A stretch of 64,000 nucleotides of DNA, from assembly GCF_032191465.1 (NCBI RefSeq), contig NZ_JAQOUE010000001.1, positions 1,612,001 to 1,676,000 of the forward strand, in the 5' to 3' direction. The notes beneath the pieces are model-generated. The model was not told the DNA's origin. It made no database searches and saw only the letters and a list, made by a program, of their open reading frames with translations. The DNA is from Candidatus Nitronereus thalassa. GTDB lineage: Bacteria; Nitrospirota; Nitrospiria; Nitrospirales; UBA8639. Below, in pieces: positions 8,721 to 17,051 of the stretch. The first letter of the stretch is position 1; every line of letters begins with the position of its first letter. The position numbers and the translations under genes were made by a program.

Positions 8721-10652
8721 ATGGCCAAGAAGTATGACGCGAGTGACATAGTTGTTCTCGAAGGCATTGAGCCGGTGCGGAAGCGGCCGGCGATGTATAT
8801 CGGCGGGACGGACAAGACTGGACTGCACCACCTCGTGTGGGAAATTTTGGATAACGGAATCGATGAGGTCATTAACGGATACGCCACCACCATTATGGTT
8901 GAACTCGATAAAAATCGGAATGGGATTCGCCTCACGGATAATGGGCGCGGCATCCCCGTCGACCTGCACAAGAAACACAAAAAGTCTGCTTTGGAAATTA
9001 TTATGACTACGCTGCACGCGGGCGGGAAATTTGAAACCGGTAGCTATATTCATTCCGGTGGATTACATGGAGTCGGCGCATCAGTGGTGAATGCCCTCTC
9101 GGTCCACCTAGAGGTTACTGTGAAACGCGACGGTCGGGAATGGACACAATCCTACAAGGCGGGCAAACCTCAAGGCTCGGTGAAAAAGGGAGCCGCCGTG
9201 CGTGGTACCGGCACATCGGTATATTTTCGTCCTGACCCCGCCATTTTTGGAAAGCACACGGCGTTTGACCCAACACTTTTAAAAGATACCCTCGAAGCCA
9301 AATCCTATCTGCACAAAGGTCTCAAAATTACGTTTAAAGATGGGACCACTGGAGAAACTCACCACTTCGTGCATGAACAAGGCATTGAGGAATACCTGAC
9401 CAAACTCGTCAAAGACCGTGGCAAACGACCGACGGCGGACTTTGTGTTTTATTTGGATAAAAAATTACAAAACAACGTGGGTAATGGAGACGGCTTTGCC
9501 ATGGAAGTCGCTTTGCAATGGACGGATGAACCGGCGGAATTCATTCGGAGCTATGTGAATGGTGTGGCCACGGTAAGCGGCGGAACCCATGAGTTGGGGT
9601 TGCGCGCAGGAATCGTCAAAGCGGTACGCAATTATATGGACACGCACAATCTCACGCCAAAGGGCCTCAGCATCCAAGCGGAAGATATTCGTGAAGGCTT
9701 GGCTGTCGTCTTGAGTGTGCTGATTTTGAATCCTCAATTCCAGGGCCAAACCAAAGAACGCCTCAATAACCCTGAAGTACAGAGCCTCGTGGACAATACG
9801 ATTCGACCGGCGTTAGAAAATTTTTTAAACGTGAATAAAACGATTGCTGAAACACTCGTCGGACGCATGATTCTTGCGGCGCGCGCGCGCGAGGCCTCAC
9901 GGGAAGCGTCAAAAGCCGTGATGCGGAAGTCTGCCGTGAGCCATCGACTAAACTTGCCAGGAAAACTCACCGATTGCCAAAGCACAGACCCCGGCATCAG
10001 CGAATTGTTTGTGGTCGAAGGAGACTCCGCCGGAGGCACCGCCAAACAAGGCCGCGATTTAAAAACCCAAGCGATTTTCCCCATCAGAGGAAAAGTCCTG
10101 AACACTGAAGAACTCACACTCGGCAAAGTCGTCGAAAATAAAGAACTCGCGGATTTGGTCAAAGTCCTGGGCTGTGGGATTGGGAAAGACTTTGATCTGA
10201 AGAAACTACGCTATCACAAAATAGTGTTGCTCATGGATGCGGATATCGATGGCTATCACATCAGCACCTTACTCCTCACGTTCTTTTTCCGGCATATGTC
10301 AGAATTGATCAAACATGGCCACGTGTTTATTGCCCAACCACCGTTGTATCGCATCGACATCGGCAAGGAAGTGCTTTGGGCAGGGTCGGATGAAGAAAAG
10401 GAACGTGTTCTTTCTGAGGCTCGCTCCAACGCCAAACCAACTATTAGTCGATTCAAAGGACTCGGTGAAATGTTCCCTCAACAATTGAAAGAAACCACAC
10501 TCAACCCCGCTACCCGCCGACTCCTCAAAGTTGAGCTTCAAGATGAACTCCACACTGACCGCACCTTCCACGACCTCATGGGCAAACGCACAGAGGCACG
10601 CTACGAATTTTTGATGGCCAATGCCACGCTCGCGGACAACCTCGACGTATAG
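8721..10652 (+). CDS. parE: type IIA topoisomerase subunit B (ParE-type ATPase)
   Basis: 643 aa. ATPase partner of the preceding subunit. A GHKL ATP site is visible (VWEILDNGIDE near residue 40, DNGRGIPV near 73, GGLHGVGASVVNAL near 113), followed by the transducer domain. The Toprim domain has EGDSAGG near 433 and DADIDGYHI near 505, where Mg2+ is bound. The length fits ParE and the shorter GyrB forms; no long GyrB-type insert is present. It has its own predicted promoter in the 192-bp gap after parC. TAG stop at 10652; no clear terminator follows. Confidence 0.9.
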   Translation: MAKKYDASDIVVLEGIEPVRKRPAMYIGGTDKTGLHHLVWEILDNGIDEVINGYATTIMVELDKNRNGIRLTDNGRGIPVDLHKKHKKSALEIIMTTLHAGGKFETGSYIHSGGLHGVGASVVNALSVHLEVTVKRDGREWTQSYKAGKPQGSVKKGAAVRGTGTSVYFRPDPAIFGKHTAFDPTLLKDTLEAKSYLHKGLKITFKDGTTGETHHFVHEQGIEEYLTKLVKDRGKRPTADFVFYLDKKLQNNVGNGDGFAMEVALQWTDEPAEFIRSYVNGVATVSGGTHELGLRAGIVKAVRNYMDTHNLTPKGLSIQAEDIREGLAVVLSVLILNPQFQGQTKERLNNPEVQSLVDNTIRPALENFLNVNKTIAETLVGRMILAARAREASREASKAVMRKSAVSHRLNLPGKLTDCQSTDPGISELFVVEGDSAGGTAKQGRDLKTQAIFPIRGKVLNTEELTLGKVVENKELADLVKVLGCGIGKDFDLKKLRYHKIVLLMDADIDGYHISTLLLTFFFRHMSELIKHGHVFIAQPPLYRIDIGKEVLWAGSDEEKERVLSEARSNAKPTISRFKGLGEMFPQQLKETTLNPATRRLLKVELQDELHTDRTFHDLMGKRTEARYEFLMANATLADNLDV

Positions 10653-10810
10653 TCTCCGTCAGTGTTCAATTGGTTTTATAGTTAATTTTATATGCAAGGG
10701 GCACCCCCCTAAGTTAATCTTGGATTCTCGATTAAAAATGTCGGGAATGACAAACCTCACCTACTTCTCTCTTTGTCAGCCTAGCCTATGGCCTGTAGAA
10801 TCTCACATCT

Positions 10811-12508
10811 ATGGAACCCATTGAAATTGTCAAACAGTATCATGAGCAAACCAAGCATGAGTTTAATCGCTATGCGAGATCTCTTGGCTACATGGATTGG
10901 GCAAACCAGCCTGACCCCTTCCGACGATATGAAGGCGCAGCACTTTTTAAGCTCCCATTGCTCACTGCGGATGACGCCCCAGTGGCTCCTTCTTATGAAT
11001 CGCTCTATTCACCAGAAACGATTTCTCCTCAGCCTTTAAATCTGAACAGCCTTTCCCGATTGTTTGAATACAGCCTCTCGCTTACGGCATGGAAAGAATA
11101 TGGTGGAAATCGCTGGGCCTTACGCAGCAATCCTTCCAGCGGTAATTTGCATCCGACGGAAGGCTATCTACTGATTCGAGACGAGAAAAATCTTTCGTTG
11201 GAACCAGGGCTGTATCACTATGCACCCAAAGAACATGGCCTTGAATATCGAATGCGGGCATCGAATGAGTGTCTTGAGGAATTGCTCCAGCCGTTTCCAC
11301 CGCAAACCTTTCTCATCGGGCTCAGTTCAATTCATTGGCGTGAAGCCTGGAAGTATGGCGAGCGCGCGTTTCGTTACTGCCAACATGACATCGGCCATGC
11401 CATTGGAACACTGCGCATCGCCGCAGCTACATTAGGCTGGCGCGTCTTTTTGCTTTCTGGTCTTGATGATCCTACGGTCGGGAGGCTTCTCGGATTGAAT
11501 CGGTTGGATGAATTTGAGCGAGCCGAACCGGAACTGCCTGAACTGATTTGTGTGGTCTGCCCTACACTCGATCCTCATCTAGAATTAATGCCGCTGACCC
11601 TTAATGAATCCGCTGTCGAGAACTGTGTGCAAGACGACTGGCAGGGCAAAGCCAATCGGTTGAGTCGTGACAATCCGATTCCGTGGGAAATTATTGATGA
11701 GGTCACGAAGGCTTCGTGGAAATATGCTTCAGAACAAAGCCTTCTCCCTCTCCCCCCCTCCTTTCACACCACAGAGCCTACTAGCAATACTGAGCGCCCC
11801 CAAGTTTCGGCACACCAAATCGTTCATCAGCGACGCAGTGCTGTAGCATTTGATGGCGTGACATCGATTTCTGCGGACCAGTTTTTTTCGATGCTCGACC
11901 GAGTATTTCCCAACTCAGACCGACTCATTTCTCAACGACCCATGCCGTGGGATTCAATTCCTTGGGATCCCACCATTCACCTTGCCCTCTTTGTGCATCG
12001 AGTGGATGGCTTGGCTCCAGGAATGTACTTGTTTCTTCGACATGCCAATCCGACACTCAAAGATACCTTTCGGGAATCCATGCACGAGCAGTTCGAATGG
12101 ACCACTCCAGAAAATTGTCCAACCCATCTTCCGCTCTATTTGTTAGAAGAAGGCAATGCCCAACGCATCGCCATCCAATTGAGCTGCACGCAAGAGATTG
12201 CTGGCGCCAGCGCGTTTTCTTTGGGCATGATTGCTGAGTTCGATCCTTCATTAGAAAAACATGGACCGTGGTTTTATAAACGCTTGTTTTGGGAATCCGG
12301 GCTTATTGGACAAGTGCTCTACTTAGAGGCCGAAGCTGTGGGTGTTCGTGCCACCGGCATCGGCTGTTTTTTTGACGATCCCGTCCATCGAGTCCTTGGG
12401 TGGTATCCCAAAACCCAATTTCAATCCTTGTACCACTTTACCGTTGGTGGCCCTGTAGAGGATCATCGTCTCACAACATTGCCACCCTATGACGATCAAG
12501 ACCCCTAA
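10811..12508 (+). CDS. SagB/ThcOx-type nitroreductase-family dehydrogenase, two-domain
   Basis: 565 aa with two nitroreductase-like halves: residues ~85-260 (RSNPSSGNLHPTEGYL) and ~335-555 (HQRRSAVAFDG, then GLIGQVLYLEAEAVG). SagB/ThcOx enzymes use FMN to oxidise azolines to azoles in ribosomal peptide pathways. No cyclodehydratase or precursor peptide gene is nearby, so that role cannot be assumed; stand-alone homologues occur in many bacteria with unknown substrates. The first half keeps the RSNPSSGNLHP FMN-loop motif, whereas the second keeps the C-terminal dimer and flavin helices, so both may be needed for one active site. Isolated, no operon partner evident. Confidence 0.8.
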   Translation: MEPIEIVKQYHEQTKHEFNRYARSLGYMDWANQPDPFRRYEGAALFKLPLLTADDAPVAPSYESLYSPETISPQPLNLNSLSRLFEYSLSLTAWKEYGGNRWALRSNPSSGNLHPTEGYLLIRDEKNLSLEPGLYHYAPKEHGLEYRMRASNECLEELLQPFPPQTFLIGLSSIHWREAWKYGERAFRYCQHDIGHAIGTLRIAAATLGWRVFLLSGLDDPTVGRLLGLNRLDEFERAEPELPELICVVCPTLDPHLELMPLTLNESAVENCVQDDWQGKANRLSRDNPIPWEIIDEVTKASWKYASEQSLLPLPPSFHTTEPTSNTERPQVSAHQIVHQRRSAVAFDGVTSISADQFFSMLDRVFPNSDRLISQRPMPWDSIPWDPTIHLALFVHRVDGLAPGMYLFLRHANPTLKDTFRESMHEQFEWTTPENCPTHLPLYLLEEGNAQRIAIQLSCTQEIAGASAFSLGMIAEFDPSLEKHGPWFYKRLFWESGLIGQVLYLEAEAVGVRATGIGCFFDDPVHRVLGWYPKTQFQSLYHFTVGGPVEDHRLTTLPPYDDQDP

Positions 12509-12845
12509 TTACCCTTGCCGCTCTGTTCAAATGGGCATTTCTAGGCCATTCCAAAAATTCGAAATCCGAATATCGAAATCCTAAAATAGTAGGAATGACC
12601 AAAATTGAAAATTTGAATTTAGAATTTTGGATTTGTTTCGAAATTCGACATTCGAGTTTCCAATTGACTCTGCCCAGGGTTTAGGAATCTCTTGCAGTCA
12701 CCCCCTGGAATAGGATAGGGTATTTTCCTAACCAGTTTGAGTGGGCGTGTCCACGTCATTTCCAAGACGACCCTAGGCCGGTCAATCGGAACGCTCAATA
12801 CCAGAACACAATGATGCATGCTGTACAACATAAAAGGAGGCAACC
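12509..12845 (+). other. AT-rich intergenic spacer with TTCGAAAT-like repeats
   Basis: Apart from the leader of the small membrane peptide, no gene is seen. Positions 12553-12660 are a patchwork of short A/T-rich words built around TTCGAA, AATCCGAAT and TTGAATTTAGAAT. The last word recurs near 43938 in another spacer. The Shine-Dalgarno sequence of the next gene ends this stretch. Confidence 0.4.
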
Positions 12846-12935
12846 ATGAATCCACTCGACTCGATCCCTGGAACGATCACGGCAGGGTTCGTGCTAACGG
12901 TCGTGTTATATTTTGTCGTCAAAATGCTCGTCTGA
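12846..12935 (+). CDS. 29-residue single-helix membrane peptide
   Basis: A very short frame, MNPLDSIPG at the start and ending KMLV. AAGGAGG lies 5 nt before the ATG, one of the best ribosome sites in the window. Residues ~9-27 form one hydrophobic helix. It ends 48 bases before the PuuD-like membrane protein, and the two likely share a transcript. By analogy with tiny helper subunits of membrane enzymes (CydX, CcoQ type) it may be a subunit of that protein; this is inference. No family is recognised. Confidence 0.6.
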   Translation: MNPLDSIPGTITAGFVLTVVLYFVVKMLV

Positions 12936-12983
12936 TTCACGACGCTATATTATTGATTTGATTCCAACGAAAGAGGATACGAT

Positions 12984-13463
12984 ATGGAAAGCTTGTTAGC
13001 ATGGGGACACTATCTCACGGGCATCACGTGGATCGGAATTTTGTACTATTTTAATTTTATCCAAGTGCCATTTCTGGGGAAGGTCACCCCAGAAACGAAA
13101 GGCGAAGCCTTCAAACATTTAGTTCCTAACGCACTTTGGTGGTTTCGTTGGGGGGCTCTGGGGACCTGGCTATTTGGCGCGATTCTTTTAATGAACCAAG
13201 GCCGCTTTGGGTCCGCCTTTGCATTACAAGGCCAAGATGCTGTGATTGGCATGGGCGCGTGGTTAGGAACCATTATGCTTTTCAATGTTTGGGGAATTAT
13301 TTGGCCCAATCAGAAAAAAGTGCTGGGTATCAAAGAAGCCACAGCCGATGAGAAAAAAGCCGCTGGACGCGTCGCGCTGATGGCGTCTCGCACCAACACC
13401 ATGCTCTCCATTCCTATGCTGTTTTTCATGGCCAACTCTGGGCATGCTTCAGGGCTATTTTAA
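12984..13463 (+). CDS. PuuD-like (urate oxidase N-terminal type) integral membrane protein
   Basis: 159 aa with about four transmembrane helices. The first helix carries the H-x2-TGITWIG motif of the urate-hydroxylase PuuD membrane domain. A similar His/WIG helix occurs in HemJ/CopD proteins and in the 43273 gene of this window. PuuD proper is a membrane urate oxidase with a C-terminal cytochrome c domain; here only the membrane part exists, so urate oxidation is doubtful. Conserved His and Trp suggest haem or metal binding. A 29-residue membrane peptide precedes it and a strong terminator follows. Confidence 0.65.
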   Translation: MESLLAWGHYLTGITWIGILYYFNFIQVPFLGKVTPETKGEAFKHLVPNALWWFRWGALGTWLFGAILLMNQGRFGSAFALQGQDAVIGMGAWLGTIMLFNVWGIIWPNQKKVLGIKEATADEKKAAGRVALMASRTNTMLSIPMLFFMANSGHASGLF

Positions 13464-13479
13464 CTAAGCCATACCGCTG

Positions 13480-13515
13480 AAAGGGGCCGGAGCAATTCCG
13501 GCCCCTTTTCTTCTT
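13480..13515 (+). terminator. rho-independent terminator after the PuuD-like gene
   Basis: A perfect 12-bp stem (AAAGGGGCCGGA, 13480-13491, with its complement at 13497-13508), 5-nt loop, then a T-rich tract. Confidence 0.85.
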
Positions 13516-13565
13516 TTTATTTTTTAACAGCCTCACCAATGTCGTTGCGTTCCCACACCAAACCC

Positions 13566-13612
13566 TTGACCTTTTTTAGGCTGCCTGTTAAATAGTAATT
13601 ATTCCTAACAAG
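13566..13612 (+). promoter_or_regulatory. perR promoter with overlapping dyad operator
   Basis: TTGACC (13566-13571), 17-nt spacer, TAAATA (13589-13594). An imperfect A/T-rich dyad (GTTA, AATA, centre, TATT, TAAC; about 13587-13609) covers the -10 element and start region. Its layout resembles a PerR/Fur-type box, which would give autoregulation. The match is by eye and not exact. Confidence 0.5.
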
Positions 13613-13619
13613 GAACATT

Positions 13620-14063
13620 ATGACTATTTCGCAGGAAGACATTCGGACACGATTTAAATCGCATGGCTTGAAGGTGACCCCGCAACGGGCTGCGATTTAC
13701 AAGGCTCTCGCTGAGACCACAAGCCATCCGACTGCCGAAACTCTTTTTCAGCAGGTCTCCAAAGACTATCCGATGATTTCGCCAAATACCGTGTACTATA
13801 CCCTCTCCACGTTAAAAGGCGCGGGATTAGTCAAAGAGGTAAATTATTGGCACGACGGCGCTCGATTCGATGCCAACGTCACGCCTCACCATCATTTGAT
13901 TTGCTTGGGTTGCCGCGCCATTTTCGACATTGAGGATCGAGTGTTAAATCAAATCCAACACAAAGCGAAGCTTCCCAAACACTTTCAGGTTTTGAGTCAT
14001 CAAGTGGAATTTTATGGATACTGTGCCTCATGCCAAAAGGCACAGCTCCCACACAAGAAGTAA
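13620..14063 (+). CDS. perR: Fur-family peroxide-type regulator (PerR-like)
   Basis: 147 aa. The N-terminal winged helix (GLKVTPQRAAIYKAL near residue 15, then SPNTVYYTLSTLKGAGLV) reads DNA; the C-terminal half holds the metal sites: the HHHLICLGC stretch with C-x2-C and a second C-x2-C (CASCQKA) near the end, forming the structural Cys4 zinc site seen in PerR. PerR senses peroxide by iron-catalysed His oxidation and de-represses detoxification genes. Rubrerythrin follows 41 bases later. Fur and PerR are hard to separate by eye; the context decides for PerR. Confidence 0.82.
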   Translation: MTISQEDIRTRFKSHGLKVTPQRAAIYKALAETTSHPTAETLFQQVSKDYPMISPNTVYYTLSTLKGAGLVKEVNYWHDGARFDANVTPHHHLICLGCRAIFDIEDRVLNQIQHKAKLPKHFQVLSHQVEFYGYCASCQKAQLPHKK

Positions 14064-14104
14064 GTTCACTCGTTATCGTCACTATCTTTTACAAGGAGGA
14101 TCCT

Positions 14105-14530
14105 ATGGGCGGTCTTAAAGGAACCAAAAGCCATGACAATCTCAAAGCGGCATTTGCCGGTGAATCTCAAGCGAACCGACGGTATCTGTATTTCGCGCGT
14201 CGGGCGGACATCGAAGGTTACCCTGATGTCGGCGGATTATTTCGTGATACATCAGAAGCCGAAACTGGCCATGCGTTTGGCCATTTAGATTTTCTTAAGG
14301 AAGTCGGTGATCCCGCCACTGATGTTCCGATTGGCAACACCGAAGCCAACCTTAAAGCGGCGATTGAAGGGGAAACCTACGAATACACGCAGATGTATCC
14401 TGGAATGGCTAAAACCGCACGGGAAGAAGGATTCGAGGAATTAGCCGAATGGTTTGAAACCTTGGCCAAGGCCGAGCGGTCCCATGCCAACCGGTTCACC
14501 AAAGGATTGGACTCGTTGAAAAACGCGTAA
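14105..14530 (+). CDS. rubrerythrin (diiron domain only)
   Basis: 141 aa four-helix diiron protein that reduces hydrogen peroxide. Ligand motifs are present in the usual order: [11 protein letters not shown] near residue 17, E-x-E-x2-H in SEAETGH near 50, IEGETYEY near 95, and AKAERSH near 125. The C-terminal rubredoxin domain of classical rubrerythrin is missing, so electrons must come from elsewhere. The start at 14105 follows AAGGAGG closely; the frame is open back to 14030 but that part overlaps perR. A perfect terminator follows at 14546. Confidence 0.93.
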   Translation: MGGLKGTKSHDNLKAAFAGESQANRRYLYFARRADIEGYPDVGGLFRDTSEAETGHAFGHLDFLKEVGDPATDVPIGNTEANLKAAIEGETYEYTQMYPGMAKTAREEGFEELAEWFETLAKAERSHANRFTKGLDSLKNA

Positions 14531-14545
14531 TCGTTTTTGTTAGGT

Positions 14546-14585
14546 GAAGCGGAGCAGCGATGCTGCTCCGCTTCTCTTTTTTCCT
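14546..14585 (+). terminator. rho-independent terminator after rubrerythrin
   Basis: A perfect 13-bp stem, GAAGCGGAGCAGC (14546-14558) with its complement (14562-14574), 3-nt loop, followed by a long T-rich tract. The stem is also in frame with the next gene, which misleads start prediction there. Confidence 0.92.
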
Positions 14586-14612
14586 TTTCTTCACTTAAAG
14601 CTTGAAGGCATT

Positions 14613-15893
14613 GTGAAAGGCATACATCTTATCTCTACGGATTGGACGCGTTCGGACCTCGAACAAGAAACCAATCGTATTTTTGACATCTGCGATGGAT
14701 GCCGCCGATGTTTTAACCTGTGCCCATCATTCAATACGCTCCTTGATCGGATTGACGAATACCAGAGTGACATTTCGAAAATCACTGCGGCTGACTACGA
14801 ACAAGTTGAGAAGGAATGCTATTACTGCAAGCTCTGCTTTAATCATTGTCCGTATACGCCCCCTCATGAATATGAGATCGACTTTCCCCGCCTGATGGCA
14901 GCCTGGAAAAAGCAACGGGTTCAGGAGCAGGGCGCTTCCTGGCGCGATCGACTGCTAATCAAGACCGACTTGATTGGCCGACTCGGGGGAATGACCGCCT
15001 CGCTCACGAATTGGGCACTTTCAACCCCCTGGCTGCGCGGATTGATCGAAACCATGATCGGGCTTCATCGTGAGCGACAGGTTCTATTTTTTTCCAAGGA
15101 AAGTTTCCCTCAATGGTGGAGAAAACGGACTGCCACTACCTCCCAATCTTCAGCCGCACGTAAAGTCGTCCTCTTTCCCAGTTGCATGGTGAATTACCAA
15201 GCCACCGATATTGGGAAAGCCACTGTGCAGGTCTTAGAAAAAAATGGCGTAGAAGTCGTAGTCCCCGAAGGACAACGGTGCTGCAGCATGCCCTCCTTCG
15301 ATATCGGCGACACCGATACCATGGTGCAGACGGCTCAACACCACTTAAAGATTTTTCAACCGTATCTTGAGCAGGGCTATGACTTGGTAGTTCCCACCCC
15401 CAGTTGCAGCTTAATGTTTAAACGGGAATATCCCTATTTGGTCTCGTCCCCAGCGATGACCAAGCTTGCGGAACGGACCTTTGATATCTGTGAGTATTTG
15501 ATGTTTCTCAAAAAAGATGGGACCCTTTCGCTTGAATTCACGCAAACCAAGCAACGTATCGCGTATCAAGTACCTTGCCATTTGCGCGATCAAAACATCG
15601 GGTTTAAATCCAAAGAACTCATGGAGCTCACCGGGGCTCAGGTTGAACTCATTGAGAAATGTTCAGGACATGACGGCTCCTGGGGAGCCAAAACAGAATT
15701 TTTTGACCTGTCCATGAAAATCGCGAAAAAAGCAGTCCGGCCTATTCTCAACAGCGAACCAAATCTGGTAGCTTCGGATTGCCCGCTTTCGGCGCTCCAG
15801 CTTGATCAGGCCGGCGCAACACCTCCCAGTATCAAAAGCCCAACCCAACATCCCATTCAGATCGTTCGGGATGCCTACGGGTTACCCTCATGA
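14613..15893 (+). CDS. GlpC/HdrD-like protein: two [4Fe-4S] clusters and CCG domains
   Basis: About 426 aa. Two ferredoxin-type motifs near the N-terminus ([12 protein letters not shown] and [12 protein letters not shown]) are followed by two cysteine-rich CCG domains (FPSCMVNYQ with [17 protein letters not shown] with [12 protein letters not shown]), as in GlpC and heterodisulfide reductase subunit D. Such proteins move electrons between a soluble dehydrogenase and quinone or disulfide. In context it may feed the rubrerythrin, whose own rubredoxin domain is lacking. The GTG at 14613 (AAGG upstream) is preferred: the longer frame from 14544 would translate the terminator hairpin. It overlaps the DUF3501 gene by ATGA. 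Confidence 0.85.
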   Translation: MKGIHLISTDWTRSDLEQETNRIFDICDGCRRCFNLCPSFNTLLDRIDEYQSDISKITAADYEQVEKECYYCKLCFNHCPYTPPHEYEIDFPRLMAAWKKQRVQEQGASWRDRLLIKTDLIGRLGGMTASLTNWALSTPWLRGLIETMIGLHRERQVLFFSKESFPQWWRKRTATTSQSSAARKVVLFPSCMVNYQATDIGKATVQVLEKNGVEVVVPEGQRCCSMPSFDIGDTDTMVQTAQHHLKIFQPYLEQGYDLVVPTPSCSLMFKREYPYLVSSPAMTKLAERTFDICEYLMFLKKDGTLSLEFTQTKQRIAYQVPCHLRDQNIGFKSKELMELTGAQVELIEKCSGHDGSWGAKTEFFDLSMKIAKKAVRPILNSEPNLVASDCPLSALQLDQAGATPPSIKSPTQHPIQIVRDAYGLPS

Positions 15894-16474
15894 AACCGCT
15901 GACTCAATCCGACCTTCTATCCCATGCTGACTATGAGGCTCAGCGCCCGACTTATCGGCAACAAATTATTGCTTTGAAGAAGCGGCGGCGCATTGAAGTT
16001 GGCCCCCTCGTGACGTTGCTTTTTGAAAACCGGGAAACTCTCAAATCTCAGATTCAAGAGATGGTGCGTGCGGAACGTATCTTTGAGGAGTCCAAAATTC
16101 AGGATGAACTGGATGTATACAACGCCATTCTGCCTCAACCTGGAGAATTGAGTGCCACGCTTATGATTGAAATTACCGAGGACGATCGTATCAAGACCGT
16201 TCTCGATTCCTTTCAAGGATTCGACCGCTCAGAGAGCCTCTCCATCAGAGTAGACAATGAAGCAGTGTATGCACAATTTGAAGCCGGGCATAGCAAAGAG
16301 GACAAAATCAGCGCGGTTCATTTTATTCGTTTTTCAGTTCCTCCAGCCTTTACCCAACTCCTTCAAAACCCTAGGGCGAATGTCTCCATTCAGGTCGCCC
16401 ATGAGCACTACGTCGCTGAGGCCAAAGTACCGGAGGAAATGAAAGACGAATGGCTAAAAGACCTTGCGTCCTGA
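15890..16474 (+). CDS. DUF3501 family protein
   Basis: 194 aa, recognised as DUF3501 from [20 protein letters not shown] at the start and the central VGPLVTLLFENRETLKSQIQ stretch. Its start overlaps the stop of the preceding gene by four bases (ATGA), which indicates translational coupling. DUF3501 genes are usually found next to rubrerythrin and HdrD/GlpC-like genes, as here. The biochemical role is unknown; a part in peroxide defence is inferred from this partnership. No metal-binding Cys are seen. Confidence 0.85.
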   Translation: MKPLTQSDLLSHADYEAQRPTYRQQIIALKKRRRIEVGPLVTLLFENRETLKSQIQEMVRAERIFEESKIQDELDVYNAILPQPGELSATLMIEITEDDRIKTVLDSFQGFDRSESLSIRVDNEAVYAQFEAGHSKEDKISAVHFIRFSVPPAFTQLLQNPRANVSIQVAHEHYVAEAKVPEEMKDEWLKDLAS

Positions 16475-16511
16475 TTTTTCTACGTTTTTTCACGAATTTT
16501 CCTATAAAAAA

Positions 16512-16540
16512 TTGACAACCACCCAGGGGGTGGTTATCAT
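16512..16540 (+). promoter_or_regulatory. erpA promoter whose spacer is a perfect inverted repeat
   Basis: TTGACA (16512-16517), 17-nt spacer, TATCAT (16535-16540): a near-consensus promoter. The spacer is filled by AACCACCC (16517-16524), 3 nt, then its exact complement (16528-16535). No T run follows, so it is not a terminator. The placement suggests an operator for a dimeric regulator. About 90 bases separate it from the ATG. Confidence 0.6.
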
Positions 16541-16629
16541 TGATTCTCATAGGGGTTTTCCCTCGATTTGACTTGAAAAGAGGGAAAGAGACTGAGGAAT
16601 TCACTCACACATATTGAGCGGAGGAAATT

Positions 16630-16956
16630 ATGGTTACCATCACACCCACAGCTGAAGAAAAGATTAAAGAATTGGTGTCTGAAGAGTCGGAAGAAGAAAT
16701 TATTGGGCTGCGGATCTACGTGAAAGGCGGAGGTTGCAGTGGCTATCAATATGGCATGTCATTCGAATCAAAAATGGATGAGGACGACACGGTCATTGAA
16801 AAAGGCGGCGTGAAAGTCATTGTCGATTCTCAAAGCGCTCCCATGCTCAATGGCGCGGAAGTGGATTATGTAGACAGCCTTCAGGGTTCCGGCTTTGCGA
16901 TTAAAAACCCCCAAGCCAAAAGCACCTGCGGTTGCGGCAGTTCATTCAGCACCTAA
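16630..16956 (+). CDS. A-type Fe-S carrier, ErpA/IscA-like
   Basis: 108 aa. A-type carriers accept [2Fe-2S] or [4Fe-4S] clusters from IscU and hand them to target enzymes. The three conserved Cys are present: GGGCSGYQYGM near residue 36 and CGCG near 102-104. A GGAGG-like site precedes the ATG. It is separate from the ISC operon, which has its own iscA at 26069, so this is a second carrier and probably the ErpA-type one. It has its own strong promoter and a terminator at 16980. Confidence 0.9.
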   Translation: MVTITPTAEEKIKELVSEESEEEIIGLRIYVKGGGCSGYQYGMSFESKMDEDDTVIEKGGVKVIVDSQSAPMLNGAEVDYVDSLQGSGFAIKNPQAKSTCGCGSSFST

Positions 16957-16979
16957 ACGAACCACATCGATTATATTCG

Positions 16980-17034
16980 AAAAGGGCCGGGTCTCTTGCC
17001 GTCAAATTGGCAAAATTCCTGGCCCTTTTTCTTT
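16980..17034 (+). terminator. terminator after the ErpA-like gene
   Basis: AAAAGGGCC (16980-16988) pairs with GGCCCTTTT (17021-17029), with a nested TTGCC/GGCAA stem inside, and a T-rich tail follows. Confidence 0.8.
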
Positions 17035-17051
17035 GACACCCATTTCTTCTC

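Noticed and set aside
14030-14104. Longer rubrerythrin start
   Set aside because: The extension overlaps the end of perR; the ATG at 14105 has a strong AAGGAGG site.
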